A stretch of DNA of 64,000 nt from Rhodococcus ruber NBRC 15591 (GCF_001894945.1 NZ_BCXE01000005.1:1-64000), one strand, 5' to 3'. Shown: positions 52,816 through 64,000, counted from the stretch's first letter. The notes: generated by a model not told the origin, from the sequence alone. Translations and numbers: made by a program.

Positions 52816-54278
52816 GCGATCGGCCTCCCGCCGCGGAGGTAGACGGTCGTGGTGTGGGTGAAGAACTCCCGCGCGGCGCGGCCCTGTTCCTTCGGGCCGT
52901 AGCCGCTCTTCTTCGCGCCGCCGAACGGGACGTGCGGATCGGCGCCGGCGGATTCGGAGTTGATGTGCAGGATGCCCACGTCCAGGTCCTCGAGCGCCCC
53001 GAGCGCGCGGGTGAGGTCCTGGGTGAACACGGCCGCCGACAAGCCGTAGTCGCTGTCGTCGGCGAGCGCGAACGCCGCCTCGGCGTCCGCCGCGCGGCAC
53101 ACGGCCAGGACGGGTCCGAACAACTCCTCCCGCCACACGTCGAGCCCGGTGCCGGGCAGTTCGAGCACGGTGGGCGGCACGTAGAACCCGGCTGCGAGTG
53201 CACCGTCCTCGTACGGCCGGCCGCCGCACAGCACGCGGGCACCCTGCCGGACCGCCTCGTCGACACCTGCCTGGATCGAGGTCCGCGCCGCGGCATCGAC
53301 CACCGGACCCATGTGGACGTGCTCGTCGAGGGGATTGCCGACGGTCCACTTGCCGATCCGGGCAACGAGTTCACCGACGAACTCGTCGGCGACGTCGTCG
53401 GTGACGATCAGCCGGGAGGTCGCCGTGCACTTCTGCCCCGACGACCGGAACGCGCCGAGGAGCACCTGTTCGGCGGCGAGATCGAGGTCCGCGTCGCCGA
53501 GCACGACGGCCGCGTTCTTGCCGCCCATCTCCGCCTGCACGGGCACGCCCCGCGCGGCCCCGGCCGCCGCGAGGCTCCGGCCGACCGCGGTCGAACCGGT
53601 GAAGGTCAGCGCGTCGATCCCCGGATGGTCGGCGATGCCGGCGCCGACCTCCCGGCCGCCGATGACGAGGTTGAGCACCCCCGGCGGCAGGCCCGCATCG
53701 GCGAGGGCCTGCACGAGCCGCATCGCCAGCAGCGGCACGGTGCCTGCCGGCTTCCACACCACGGTGTTGCCGTAGGTCAGTGCCGGGGCGATCTTCCAGG
53801 CGGGGATGGCGATGGGGAAGTTGAAGGGGGTGACGACCCCCACCACGCCGACGGGCTTGCGCGCGACCAGGATCTGCTCCCCCCGGCGCGGGGAGGCGAA
53901 CACCTCGCCGGCCTCCCGGTCGCCCTCGCCGCCGTAGAAGCGCAGGATCTGGGCCGCGCGGAGCACCTCGGCGACGCCCTCGCCCCGCGTCTTGCCCTCC
54001 TCCCGGGCGAGCTCCGCACCCCACCGTGACGCGGACGATTCGACGACGGCGGCCGCCCGGGCCAGGACGGCACCGCGCTCGTGCGCCGGGGTCCGCGCCC
54101 AGTGCCGGGCCGCGGCCCGCGCGGCGGCGACGGCCCGGTCGACGTCGTCGCCGGTGGCCGCGCGGCCGTGCGCGACGGTGACGTCCGGCTCGGCGGGGCT
54201 GATGCTCACCAGGGCATCGGCCTCGCCGTCGAACCACTCGCCGTCGATGTAGTGCTGCAGCAGAACGGGTGTCGTCAT
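52812..54278 (-). CDS. Aldehyde dehydrogenase, probable glutarate semialdehyde dehydrogenase
   Basis: A 488-aa NAD(P)-dependent aldehyde dehydrogenase. Key residues are N153 (TPFNFP), K176 (WKPAG), E250 (QAEMGGKN) and the nucleophile C284 (GQKCTATS). Family members include succinate/glutarate semialdehyde and 2-oxoglutarate semialdehyde dehydrogenases. Placed between glutaryl-CoA dehydrogenase and the CoA-transferase, and after a GabT-type transaminase, it most likely oxidises glutarate semialdehyde to glutarate. ATGA overlap with the CoA-transferase gene. Confidence 0.88.
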   Translation of the reverse strand: MTTPVLLQHYIDGEWFDGEADALVSISPAEPDVTVAHGRAATGDDVDRAVAAARAAARHWARTPAHERGAVLARAAAVVESSASRWGAELAREEGKTRGEGVAEVLRAAQILRFYGGEGDREAGEVFASPRRGEQILVARKPVGVVGVVTPFNFPIAIPAWKIAPALTYGNTVVWKPAGTVPLLAMRLVQALADAGLPPGVLNLVIGGREVGAGIADHPGIDALTFTGSTAVGRSLAAAGAARGVPVQAEMGGKNAAVVLGDADLDLAAEQVLLGAFRSSGQKCTATSRLIVTDDVADEFVGELVARIGKWTVGNPLDEHVHMGPVVDAAARTSIQAGVDEAVRQGARVLCGGRPYEDGALAAGFYVPPTVLELPGTGLDVWREELFGPVLAVCRAADAEAAFALADDSDYGLSAAVFTQDLTRALGALEDLDVGILHINSESAGADPHVPFGGAKKSGYGPKEQGRAAREFFTHTTTVYLRGGRPIA

Positions 54279-54310
54279 CGTGTGTCCCTTCGACGCGTCG
54301 ACGGTGCGGG

Positions 54311-55504
54311 TCAGCGGAATGCGGCGTGACCGGTCAGGGCGCGGCCGATCGAGAGCAGGTGCATCTCGCTGGTGCCCTCGTAGGTCAGCACCGACTCGAG
54401 GTTGTTGGCATGCCGCAGCGGCGAGTACTCGAGCGTGATTCCGCTGGCGCCGAGAATGGTCCGGCATTCGCGGGCGATGGCCAGGGCCTCGCGCACGTTG
54501 TTGAGCTTGCCGAGGCTGATCTGCTCGGGAGTGACCCCGGACTCGTCCTTGAGGCGGCCGAGGTGCAGCGCGAGCAGGAAGCCCTTGCCGAGCTCGAGTG
54601 TCATGTCGGCCAGCTTCTCCTGGGTGAGCTGGTAGGAGGCGAGCGGCCGATCGAAGACCTCCCGGGAGGCGGCGTAGTCCAACGCGGTCTCGAGGCTGTT
54701 GCGGGCGGCGCCGAGCGCGCCGAACACGATGCCGAACCGGGCCTCGTTGAGGCAGGACAGGGGAGCGCCGAGTCCGCGGGCGAGCGGCAGCTCGGCCGAT
54801 GCCGGCAGACGCACGTTGTCGAGCACCAGTTCGGAGGTCACCGAGGCCCGCAGCGACAGCTTCCGGTGGATCGGGTTGGCGGTGAAGCCGGGGGTGTCGG
54901 TGGGCACGACGAACCCGCGCACGCCCTCGTCGGTCTGGGCCCACACGGTGGCGACGTCCGCGAGATTACCGTTGGTGATCCACATCTTGGTGCCGGTGAG
55001 GATCCAGTCCGACCCGTCCCGGCGGGCGCGGGTGCGCATTCCCCCGGGGTTGGAACCGAAGTCGGGTTCCGTCAGGCCGAAGCATCCGATGGCGTCGCCG
55101 GAGGCGAGCCGGGGCAGCCAGTGCTCCTTCTGTTCGTCGGAGCCGTAGCGGTGGATCGAGAACATCGACAGCGAGCCCTGCACCGAGACGAAGCTGCGGA
55201 ATCCGCTGTCGCCGGCCTCGAGTTCCAGGCAGGCCAGGCCGTAGCTGACGGCGTTGGTGCCGGCGCACCCGTATCCGTCCAGGTGCATGCCGAGGACGCC
55301 GAGGGCGCCGAACTCTTTCGCCAGTTCCTTGGGCAGCGTGGCGGATTCGAACCAGTTGCCGACCTCGGGTGCGAGCCGGGTCTCGACGAAGCGCCGGACG
55401 GTGGCGGCGATGTCGCGTTCGTCGGCGTCGAGCAGGGTGTCGGCGCCGAGGAGTTCGAGCGGCCGCAGGGGTCCGGTCGTGCGTGCGGGTGCGGTGGTGG
55501 TCAT
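54311..55504 (-). CDS. gcdH: Glutaryl-CoA dehydrogenase-like acyl-CoA dehydrogenase
   Basis: A 397-aa acyl-CoA dehydrogenase of the glutaryl-CoA type: FGLTEPDFGSNPGGMRTRA, then KMWITNG, and catalytic E376 in YEGTSEMH, in the normal position. Glutaryl-CoA dehydrogenase both oxidises and decarboxylates, giving crotonyl-CoA and CO2. Neighbours supply glutaryl-CoA (transaminase, aldehyde dehydrogenase, CoA-transferase), which supports this assignment. It starts 30 nt after gabT and ends 32 nt before the aldehyde dehydrogenase gene. Confidence 0.85.
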   Translation of the reverse strand: MTTTAPARTTGPLRPLELLGADTLLDADERDIAATVRRFVETRLAPEVGNWFESATLPKELAKEFGALGVLGMHLDGYGCAGTNAVSYGLACLELEAGDSGFRSFVSVQGSLSMFSIHRYGSDEQKEHWLPRLASGDAIGCFGLTEPDFGSNPGGMRTRARRDGSDWILTGTKMWITNGNLADVATVWAQTDEGVRGFVVPTDTPGFTANPIHRKLSLRASVTSELVLDNVRLPASAELPLARGLGAPLSCLNEARFGIVFGALGAARNSLETALDYAASREVFDRPLASYQLTQEKLADMTLELGKGFLLALHLGRLKDESGVTPEQISLGKLNNVREALAIARECRTILGASGITLEYSPLRHANNLESVLTYEGTSEMHLLSIGRALTGHAAFR

Positions 55505-55534
55505 GTGCTGGTCCTCGGGGGGAAGTAGGGGTGG

Positions 55535-56893
55535 TCAGAGGGCGGCGAATGCGTCGCGCAGCACCGAGAACGCCTCGGTGAGCAGTGCGTCGGAGATCGA
55601 CAGCGGCGGCAGGAACCGGAGCACGTTCCCGAAGGTGCCGGCCGTCAGGGTGAGGACTCCGTGGGCCTGGCAGTACCGGGCGATCTCCGCGACGGCTTCG
55701 CGGTTGGGGGTGGTCGTACCGGGCTCGACGAGTTCGACGGCGACCATGGCGCCGCGGCCACGGACGTCGCCGACGACGGGGTGACGGGTGCCGATCTCGC
55801 GCAGTTCCCGCAGCATCAGCGCGCCGATCTCCTGGGCGCGGTCGAGCAGATGCTCGGCCTCGATCGTCTCGAAGACGCCGAGCGCCGCGGCACACGCGGC
55901 GGGGTTGCCGCTGTAGGTGCCGCCGATGCCGCCCGGATGGGCACGGTCCATGATCTCGGCTCGGCCGGTGACGGCCGCGAGCGGGAGCCCGCCGGCGAGT
56001 CCCTTCGCCGTGACGATCAGATCCGGCACGAGGCCCTCGTGCTCACACGCGAACCACGCTCCGGTGCGGGCGATTCCGGTCTGGACCTCGTCGGCGACGA
56101 CGAGGATGCCGCGGTCCCGGCAGAAGTCGGCGACGCGCCGCAGGAAGCCGTCGGCGGGGACGATGAACCCACCCTCGCCCTGGATGGGTTCGACGACGAC
56201 GCACGCCACCTGGTCCGCGCCGATCTGGGCGTCGACGAGCAGCCGGAACTGCTCGAACGCCTCGTCCGCGGCGCGGTCGGGCCCGCTCGGCCACCGGTAG
56301 GGGTAGGCCATCGGCGCGCGGTAGACCTCCGGGGCGAACGGGCCGAAGGAGTGCTTGTAGGGCTGGTTCTTCGCCGTCATGGTCATCGTCATCAGCGTGC
56401 GGCCGTGGAAGGCGTGGTCGAACGTGACCACGGCAGACCGGCCGGTCGCCGCGCGGGCGTACTTCACGGCGTTCTCGACGGCCTCGCTGCCGGTGTTGAA
56501 CAGGGCCGTGCGCTTGGCGTGCGTGCCCGGGGTCAGCCGGTTGAGGGCCTCGGCGACCTCGATGTACGGCTCGTAGGGGGTGGCGAGGAAGCAGGTGTGG
56601 GTGAACTGCTGCAGTTGTGCGGTGGCGCGTTCGACGACCCGCGGCGCGGAGTTGCCGACGGTGGTGACGGCGATGCCGGAGCCGAGGTCGATGAAGGAGT
56701 TCCCGTCCACGTCGACGAGCACACCCCCGCCCCCGGCGGCCGCGTAGATCTCGGCGCCGCTGGCCAGGCCCGCCGGCAGCGCGGCGGCGCGGCGCTGCGC
56801 CAGCTCGCGGGACCGGGGTCCCGGGATCTCCGTCACGATGCGACGTGCCTGCTCGAGCCCGGGGCCACCCCGTACGAGTTCGACTGCGGTCAT
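55535..56893 (-). CDS. gabT: 4-aminobutyrate/5-aminovalerate transaminase
   Basis: A 452-aa class III PLP aminotransferase. The cofactor lysine is K297 (TAKGLAGGLP), the PLP-nitrogen aspartate D268 (ADEVQTG) and the phosphate-site GSEAVENA at 135-142. It transfers the amino group of 4-aminobutyrate or 5-aminovalerate to 2-oxoglutarate. With glutaryl-CoA dehydrogenase next in the operon, 5-aminovalerate is the more likely physiological substrate. First gene of the four-gene operon, divergent from an NAD-glutamate dehydrogenase across a palindrome-bearing spacer. Confidence 0.9.
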   Translation of the reverse strand: MTAVELVRGGPGLEQARRIVTEIPGPRSRELAQRRAAALPAGLASGAEIYAAAGGGGVLVDVDGNSFIDLGSGIAVTTVGNSAPRVVERATAQLQQFTHTCFLATPYEPYIEVAEALNRLTPGTHAKRTALFNTGSEAVENAVKYARAATGRSAVVTFDHAFHGRTLMTMTMTAKNQPYKHSFGPFAPEVYRAPMAYPYRWPSGPDRAADEAFEQFRLLVDAQIGADQVACVVVEPIQGEGGFIVPADGFLRRVADFCRDRGILVVADEVQTGIARTGAWFACEHEGLVPDLIVTAKGLAGGLPLAAVTGRAEIMDRAHPGGIGGTYSGNPAACAAALGVFETIEAEHLLDRAQEIGALMLRELREIGTRHPVVGDVRGRGAMVAVELVEPGTTTPNREAVAEIARYCQAHGVLTLTAGTFGNVLRFLPPLSISDALLTEAFSVLRDAFAAL

Positions 56894-56949
56894 GTCCTTC
56901 TCCCTTCGTCGGTTTCCTCGAACTGTAGGAGCGCAGACCCGGGTTTCTG

Positions 56950-57001
56950 ATGGACCTCGAGTACAAGTTCAGCCGTCTACATGGACATCGAGTACATGTC
57001 C
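56950..57001. promoter_or_regulatory. Paired operator-like sites between gabT and glutamate dehydrogenase
   Basis: Two near-identical 18-bp direct repeats (atggacctcgagtacaag at 56950 and atggacatcgagtacatg at 56981), offset by 31 bp, about three helical turns. The second is also a palindrome (ggacat..atgtcc, 56983-57001). Located in the divergent spacer, they are good candidates for a regulator that controls both units; the regulator is not identified. Confidence 0.55.
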
Positions 57002-57070
57002 GTTCTCGGCGGTCCGCCGCAGACTGGCGGCACACCACGGCCCACACCGGGTGACCGAAAGGACATACCG

Positions 57071-60000
57071 ATGACCACCGCCCCCACGCACCCGTACGAA
57101 CCGGCGCCCACCGACGTCGCCGGGGCCGCGCGGCGCCTCGCGCGCGCACAGGATGCCGGACCGGCACTGCTGTTCGTGGAGGACTCGTCCTCCGACGGCA
57201 CCGCCTGTGCCGTCATGCGATGGCCGGGCCGGGACCCGCTGCTCGCCGACTCCGTCCACACGTTCGAGCACTTCGGCCTGCGGATCGACGATCACGAACT
57301 CCTGACCACCGGCGACGCGGACCGCCGGGTGCATCGATTCGCGTTCGTCACGCCCCCGGAGTGGGAACCGGGTTCGCCGCGCCGGGTGGCGGCGGTCTTC
57401 GACGCCCACGCACAGGGCCGCACTGTCGTCGACGGGTACTCCCGCCTCGCCGTCGTCGCCGAGGTGGGCGTGCGGGACATCGCCCTGGTCCGCGCCGCCG
57501 CCCGCTTCGCCCGCCAGGCGGGACTGATCATGTCGGAACGGTACGTCGTCGACACGCTTTGCCGGCATGCCGGATTCGTCGAGGCACTCGTCGCCTGCTT
57601 CGCCGCGCGCTTCGACCCGGACCGGCACGATCGGGACGTCGCCGCCGGACAGGCGCTCGCCGAACGGCGCGGCGCGGCGGAAAGCCTCGACGAGGACCGC
57701 ATCCTGCGCAGCCTCGAGTCGTTCGTCACCGCCACCGTGCGCACCAACTGGTACCAGCGCGACGATCGCGGTGCGGCGAAACCGTACGGGGCATTCATGC
57801 TCGATTCCGCCCGTCTGGCCGACCCCGGACCGGTCGTTCCGCACCGCGAGATCTTCGTCCACTCGGACGACGTGGAGGGCATCCACGTGCGGAGCGGCAC
57901 CGTCGCCCGCGGGGGGCTGCGGTTCTCGGACCGTCCGGAGGACTACCGCACCGAGGTCCTCGGTCTGATGAAGACCCAGGTCGTGAAGAACGCCCCCATC
58001 GTCCCCGTCGGCGCCAAGGGCGCGTTCGTCCGCAGAAACCCGGATATTTCTCCCGCCCAGGCATATTCGACGTTCGTCCGGGGAATGCTCGACCTCGCCG
58101 ACAACATCGTCGACGGTCGGATCGTGCATCCGGACCGCACCGTCGTCCACGGCGGGGACGACGCCTATCTGGTGGTGGCCGCGGACAAGGGCACGGCCCG
58201 GTTCTCCGACCTGGCGAACTCCATCGCCGCGGAGTACGACTACTGGCTCGGCGACGCCTTCGCCTCGGGCGGATCGAGCGGATACGACCACAAGGCGATG
58301 GGCATCACCGCGCGCGGCGCGTGGGTCGCGGTCCGCGAGCACTTCACCGACCTCGGCATCGACGTCGAGACCACCGAGGTGACGGCGGTGGGGATCGGGG
58401 ACATGTCCGGCGACGTGTTCGGCAACGGGATGCTGCTCTCGCCGCACCTGCGCCTCGTCGGCGCCTTCGACCACCGGCACATCTTCCTCGACCCCGACCC
58501 GGACACCGCCCGTGCCTACGCGGAGCGCCGGCGGCTGTTCGAGCTTCCCGGATCGAGCTGGGACGACTTCGACCGCGACATCCTCTCCGCCGGGGGCGGC
58601 GTGTGGCCGCGCTCCGCGAAGTCCGTCACCGTCCCGGAACCGGCACGGCGCCTGCTCGGACTGTCCCACCCGACCACCACCCCGGACGAGTTGATCAAGG
58701 CGCTGCTGACGGCCCCGGTGGATCTGCTCTGGAACGGCGGCGTCGGCACCTACGTCAAGGCATCCTCCGAAAGCCACACCGAAGCAGCGGATCCGGCAAA
58801 CGACCCCGTCCGTGTCGACGCCTCGCAGCTGCGGTGCCGCGTCGTCGGCGAGGGCGGGAACCTCGGTTTCACGCAGCGGGCCCGCATCGAGTTCGCGGCC
58901 GCGGGCGGGCGCGTCAATGCGGACTTCATCGACAACGCGGCCGGCGTGGCCACCTCCGACGCCGAGGTGAACCTGAAGATCGCCCTCGAATCCGCCCGGC
59001 GCAGGGGAGGTCTGACCCTCGAGGAACGCAACCGGCTGCTCGACGACGCCCGCGACGAGGTGGCCCGGACGGTGCTGCGCACGAACCGGGACCAGGCGGT
59101 GGCGCTCGGACTCGCCGTCTCGCGCGCGGCCCGGCTGCTCGGCAGGCACGAGCGGCTCATCATCCACCTCGAGACCGGCGGCGGACTCCGGCGCAGCACC
59201 GAGGTGCTGCCCACCGTGCAGGAACTGGCCGCCCGCGCCGGCGCCGGCCGCGGGTTGACCAGGCCGGAGATCGCGGTGCTGCTCGCCCGGTCGAAGAACG
59301 TCGTGTGCCGGGATCTGCTCGAGTCGGACGTGCCCGACGACCCCGTCTTCGCCGACGTCGCCCTCGAGTACTTCCCCGCCGGCATGCGCGCCGTGCTGCG
59401 GGACGAGATCCGGGACCATCCCCTGCGCCGCGAGATCGTCGCGACCCGGATCGCCTCCGATCTCGTCGACCACGTCGGTCCGGGGATGATCTATCAGCTC
59501 GAGGAACGGCTCGGGGTGCGCACCCCGGCGGTCGCCCGGGCGTACGCGGTGATCCGGGCGGTGTTCGACACCGACCGGTGGTGGGCCGAGGCACGCGACG
59601 GCGCCGACCGCTGGGAGCGGCTCGGCGCCGTGCAGGGATTCGTCGAGCATGCGGCCTCGTGGATCCTGCGGCTGCGGCCGTCGCCGCTCGACGTGACCGC
59701 CGAGATCGCGCGGCTGCGTGCCGGGGTCGAGGATCTGCTCGCAGACGCCGCGCCGGGCGACGGCCCCGACTTCCGGTTTCTCGCCGAGTGCCCGGCCCTG
59801 GTCGACACCGCGCACACGCTGGACTGCCCGGCCCGCCTCGTCGCCCGGGTGCACGCCGCCACGGGATCGCTGCTCGGGATCGAGGGGATGTCACCGGACC
59901 TGTCCACCGGATCCCACACCTGGTGGGACAGCACGGCGATCGCCACCGCGCGGGACGAACTCGCCGATCGCCACCACGGTCTCGTCGCCGCGATCCTGCG

Positions 60001-60193
60001 CCGGGACGGCGCGCCGACCGGCCCGGCGGACGTCGACGAGGTCCTGGCGCGGTGGCAGGCGCGAGTCCCGGACGCGATCGCCCGGGTCACGCGCCTGACC
60101 ACCGAGCTGCGTGAGAACGGGCCCGTCGATCTGCCGCGGGCGTGCACCCTCGGCGCGGAACTGCGCCTGCTCGTGCGCGCGACGGAGCGGTGA
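57071..60193 (+). CDS. NAD-specific glutamate dehydrogenase, short form of the large (GDH2/GdhB) family
   Basis: Oxidative deamination of glutamate to 2-oxoglutarate and ammonia with NAD+. The 1040-aa protein has the catalytic core signature ARGGLRFSDRPEDYRTEVLGLMKTQVVKNA.. VGAKGAFV (about 280-320), the NAD-binding region with EGGNLGFTQRARIEFA (about 600), and the large helical C-terminal domain of the family. Typical actinobacterial members are about 1600 aa; the N-terminal 500-600 residues with ACT-like regulatory domains are missing here. ATG at 57071 has GAAAGGAC at 7 nt. Divergent from gabT, it would regenerate the amino acceptor used by that transaminase. Confidence 0.88.
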   Translation: MTTAPTHPYEPAPTDVAGAARRLARAQDAGPALLFVEDSSSDGTACAVMRWPGRDPLLADSVHTFEHFGLRIDDHELLTTGDADRRVHRFAFVTPPEWEPGSPRRVAAVFDAHAQGRTVVDGYSRLAVVAEVGVRDIALVRAAARFARQAGLIMSERYVVDTLCRHAGFVEALVACFAARFDPDRHDRDVAAGQALAERRGAAESLDEDRILRSLESFVTATVRTNWYQRDDRGAAKPYGAFMLDSARLADPGPVVPHREIFVHSDDVEGIHVRSGTVARGGLRFSDRPEDYRTEVLGLMKTQVVKNAPIVPVGAKGAFVRRNPDISPAQAYSTFVRGMLDLADNIVDGRIVHPDRTVVHGGDDAYLVVAADKGTARFSDLANSIAAEYDYWLGDAFASGGSSGYDHKAMGITARGAWVAVREHFTDLGIDVETTEVTAVGIGDMSGDVFGNGMLLSPHLRLVGAFDHRHIFLDPDPDTARAYAERRRLFELPGSSWDDFDRDILSAGGGVWPRSAKSVTVPEPARRLLGLSHPTTTPDELIKALLTAPVDLLWNGGVGTYVKASSESHTEAADPANDPVRVDASQLRCRVVGEGGNLGFTQRARIEFAAAGGRVNADFIDNAAGVATSDAEVNLKIALESARRRGGLTLEERNRLLDDARDEVARTVLRTNRDQAVALGLAVSRAARLLGRHERLIIHLETGGGLRRSTEVLPTVQELAARAGAGRGLTRPEIAVLLARSKNVVCRDLLESDVPDDPVFADVALEYFPAGMRAVLRDEIRDHPLRREIVATRIASDLVDHVGPGMIYQLEERLGVRTPAVARAYAVIRAVFDTDRWWAEARDGADRWERLGAVQGFVEHAASWILRLRPSPLDVTAEIARLRAGVEDLLADAAPGDGPDFRFLAECPALVDTAHTLDCPARLVARVHAATGSLLGIEGMSPDLSTGSHTWWDSTAIATARDELADRHHGLVAAILRRDGAPTGPADVDEVLARWQARVPDAIARVTRLTTELRENGPVDLPRACTLGAELRLLVRATER

Positions 60194-60198
60194 CCGCC

Positions 60199-60525
60199 TC
60201 AGCCGGCCATCTCGAGTTCACCCATGCGGGCCCACTCGACGCCAGGGAGCTCGGTGTTGAGGATCCTCGGCGTCTCGCTCAGCGCGGGGCGCATGGCGTC
60301 GAGTCCCTTGCGGAAGTGGTCGGCACCGACGTGCGCGGCGCCGGCCTCGCCGTCGCGGAACGCCTCGACGAGCACGTACTCGGACGGATCGTCCACGCTG
60401 CGGGACCACTCGAACCACAGGTTTCCGGGTTCGGCCCGGGTCGCCTCGGTGAATTCCCTTGTGAGCGAAAGCCAGTCGTCCCGGTACTCGGGACGGACCC
60501 GGAACTTGACCACGATGAAGATCAT
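60199..60525 (-). CDS. YgiN-like putative quinol monooxygenase (ABM fold)
   Basis: A 108-aa protein of the antibiotic biosynthesis monooxygenase fold: MIFIVVKFRVRPEYRDDWLSLTREFTEATRAEPGNLWFEW.. then EYVLVEAFRDGEAGAAHVGADHF, as in YgiN. These small dimeric ferredoxin-like proteins act on quinols or related compounds without cofactors, or only bind them. It lies 100 nt downstream of the GroEL-like gene on the same strand and may end the propane monooxygenase operon. Its stop is 5 nt from the converging glutamate dehydrogenase stop. Confidence 0.83.
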   Translation of the reverse strand: MIFIVVKFRVRPEYRDDWLSLTREFTEATRAEPGNLWFEWSRSVDDPSEYVLVEAFRDGEAGAAHVGADHFRKGLDAMRPALSETPRILNTELPGVEWARMGELEMAG

Positions 60526-60625
60526 TGCGTACTCCGATTCTGCCGGGTGGACACGGCGGCGGCCGGTCGCCCCGGAGGGAAGCGACCGACGGGGCCCGGC
60601 CGCCGCCGAGACCGTCCCCCCGCGC

Positions 60626-63334
<2,709 letters not shown>

Positions 63335-63338
<4 letters not shown>

Positions 63339-64000
63339 GACACTCTCCTGACGATTTCGGAACAACGGACGTCGGCGACCCGGGGCGCTGCCGATTCGCC
63401 GTCGTCGGCGTACCGGGTGGCCAGCAGGCCCCGGCAGAAATGCGCGTTCCCCTCCATGGAGATCCGCACGGACTTCGCGAAACGCAGCCGCATCGGCACC
63501 GCCTCGTGGGGGATCGGCCGCCCGTCGTCGTCGACGAACACCCGGCCGGCCGGGCACAGGCTCAGGCCGATGTCGAACCGTCGCCGCATCAGCGCCGACT
63601 TGTGCCGGCCCGGCGGCAGGTCGCTCAGGGTGAGCGACGGGATGTCGTCGACGGTGAGGGACGAGTGCTGCAACAGGGATTCGAGGCAGCGCTCCAGCGC
63701 GGCGAGGTGCGCCTTGCGCCGGAACGTGCGGCGCAACTCGTCGAGGTTCTCCTCCGCCTCGGACCCGAAGGTGCCCCGGTAGCCGGCGTCGGCGGCGAGC
63801 CCCGCGTTGATCTTGGCGCTGTCGTGGTGGTCGTCCAGCAGGATCCGCACCTCGCCGATGCCCTCGATCGCGCGCAGCGCGTCCTGAGCGTCGGAGGCCA
63901 TGAGGTACGCGAAGTTCGGTGAACAGAACGCGGTGGGCAGCCGCAGGTGCACGGTGACCCCGTCGTCGTCGAGCACCACCGACCGCACGAAACCGAGATC
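63335..64000 (-). CDS. DUF59/MIP18-family metal-sulfur cluster protein (5' end outside window)
   Basis: Partial gene, 221 codons visible; the true start is beyond the window edge, since DLGFVRSVVL at the edge is the inside of a DUF59 domain and no start signal is seen. The DUF59 domain continues with LRLPTAFCSPNFAYLMASDAQDALRAIEG, carrying a single conserved cysteine. About 140 further residues follow, of unknown fold. Similar proteins lie between prmD/mimD and the alcohol dehydrogenase gene in propane monooxygenase operons and probably aid iron or iron-sulfur insertion. ATGA overlap with the alcohol dehydrogenase gene. Confidence 0.82.

Noticed and set aside
56981-57070. ATG at 56981 as the start of glutamate dehydrogenase (30 extra residues)
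   Set aside because: It lies inside the palindromic operator-like site and has no ribosome-binding sequence, whereas the ATG at 57071 has GAAAGGAC at the right distance.
57220-60114. 964-codon alternative frame inside the glutamate dehydrogenase gene
   Set aside because: Arg/Pro/Gly-rich shadow typical of high-GC DNA; the overlapping frame has conserved dehydrogenase motifs throughout.

Overview
The window is about 64 kb of chromosome from a high-GC actinobacterium, most likely Rhodococcus or a close mycolic-acid relative. The support is the dense GTG/ATG-started genes with ATGA/GTGA overlaps, many FadE-type acyl-CoA dehydrogenases, deazaflavin/F420-type oxidoreductases, mycobacterial-type families (TIGR04338 metallohydrolase, DUF3556, DUF2786), and the tail of a propane-monooxygenase (prm/mim) operon at the right edge. 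I saw no rRNA, tRNA, CRISPR array, transposase or phage gene.

Left part (1-12.3 kb): an acyl-CoA dehydrogenase/phosphotransferase/SDR operon resembling a 4-hydroxyacyl-CoA (levulinate-type) module with a divergent TetR gene and operator; a class A penicillin-binding protein; a CUT1 sugar ABC transporter (binding protein, two permeases, a small two-helix membrane protein, and an upstream ATPase); a DUF2786/metallohydrolase pair; and a CsbD-like stress gene.

12.4-18.0 kb holds a compact gas vesicle locus (two accessory charged-tail proteins, then gvpA-F-G-O-J-L-S-K). It sits behind a promoter resembling the SigB/SigF stress consensus, and a second such promoter drives the divergent csbD-like gene. 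The GvpA start is preceded by an in-frame run of 13 glycine codons.

18.0-31.1 kb: a two-subunit acyl-CoA dehydrogenase pair, one of them frameshifted, with a TetR gene and operator; deazaflavin and LLM oxidoreductases; a thiolase; a carotenoid-oxygenase-like gene that has lost its C-terminus; a tandem HxlR regulator; an amino-acid ABC transporter with fused binding protein and permease; and a Tat-exported PhoX phosphatase. 31.1-38.0 kb is a minus-strand group: acyl-CoA ligase, DUF3556 membrane protein, CrtI-like oxidoreductase, PucR/CdaR-like regulator and haloacid dehalogenase, with three 28-bp repeats before the last gene.

38.1-60.2 kb looks like a nitrogen-compound catabolic region: two permeases, hydantoinase/oxoprolinase HyuA-HyuB, two PucR regulators, then (after a RES-Xre toxin-antitoxin island) a membrane protein and an operon GabT, glutaryl-CoA dehydrogenase, aldehyde dehydrogenase and CoA-transferase, divergent from a short NAD-glutamate dehydrogenase. 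Together these could open a lactam or cyclic amide, convert 5-aminovalerate through glutarate and glutaryl-CoA to crotonyl-CoA, and recycle glutamate. The pathway assignment is inference. The right edge (60.2-64 kb) has a small YgiN-like protein, a GroEL-like chaperonin, a zinc alcohol dehydrogenase and a partial DUF59 protein, which is the downstream end of a soluble diiron propane monooxygenase operon whose oxygenase genes should lie just beyond the window.
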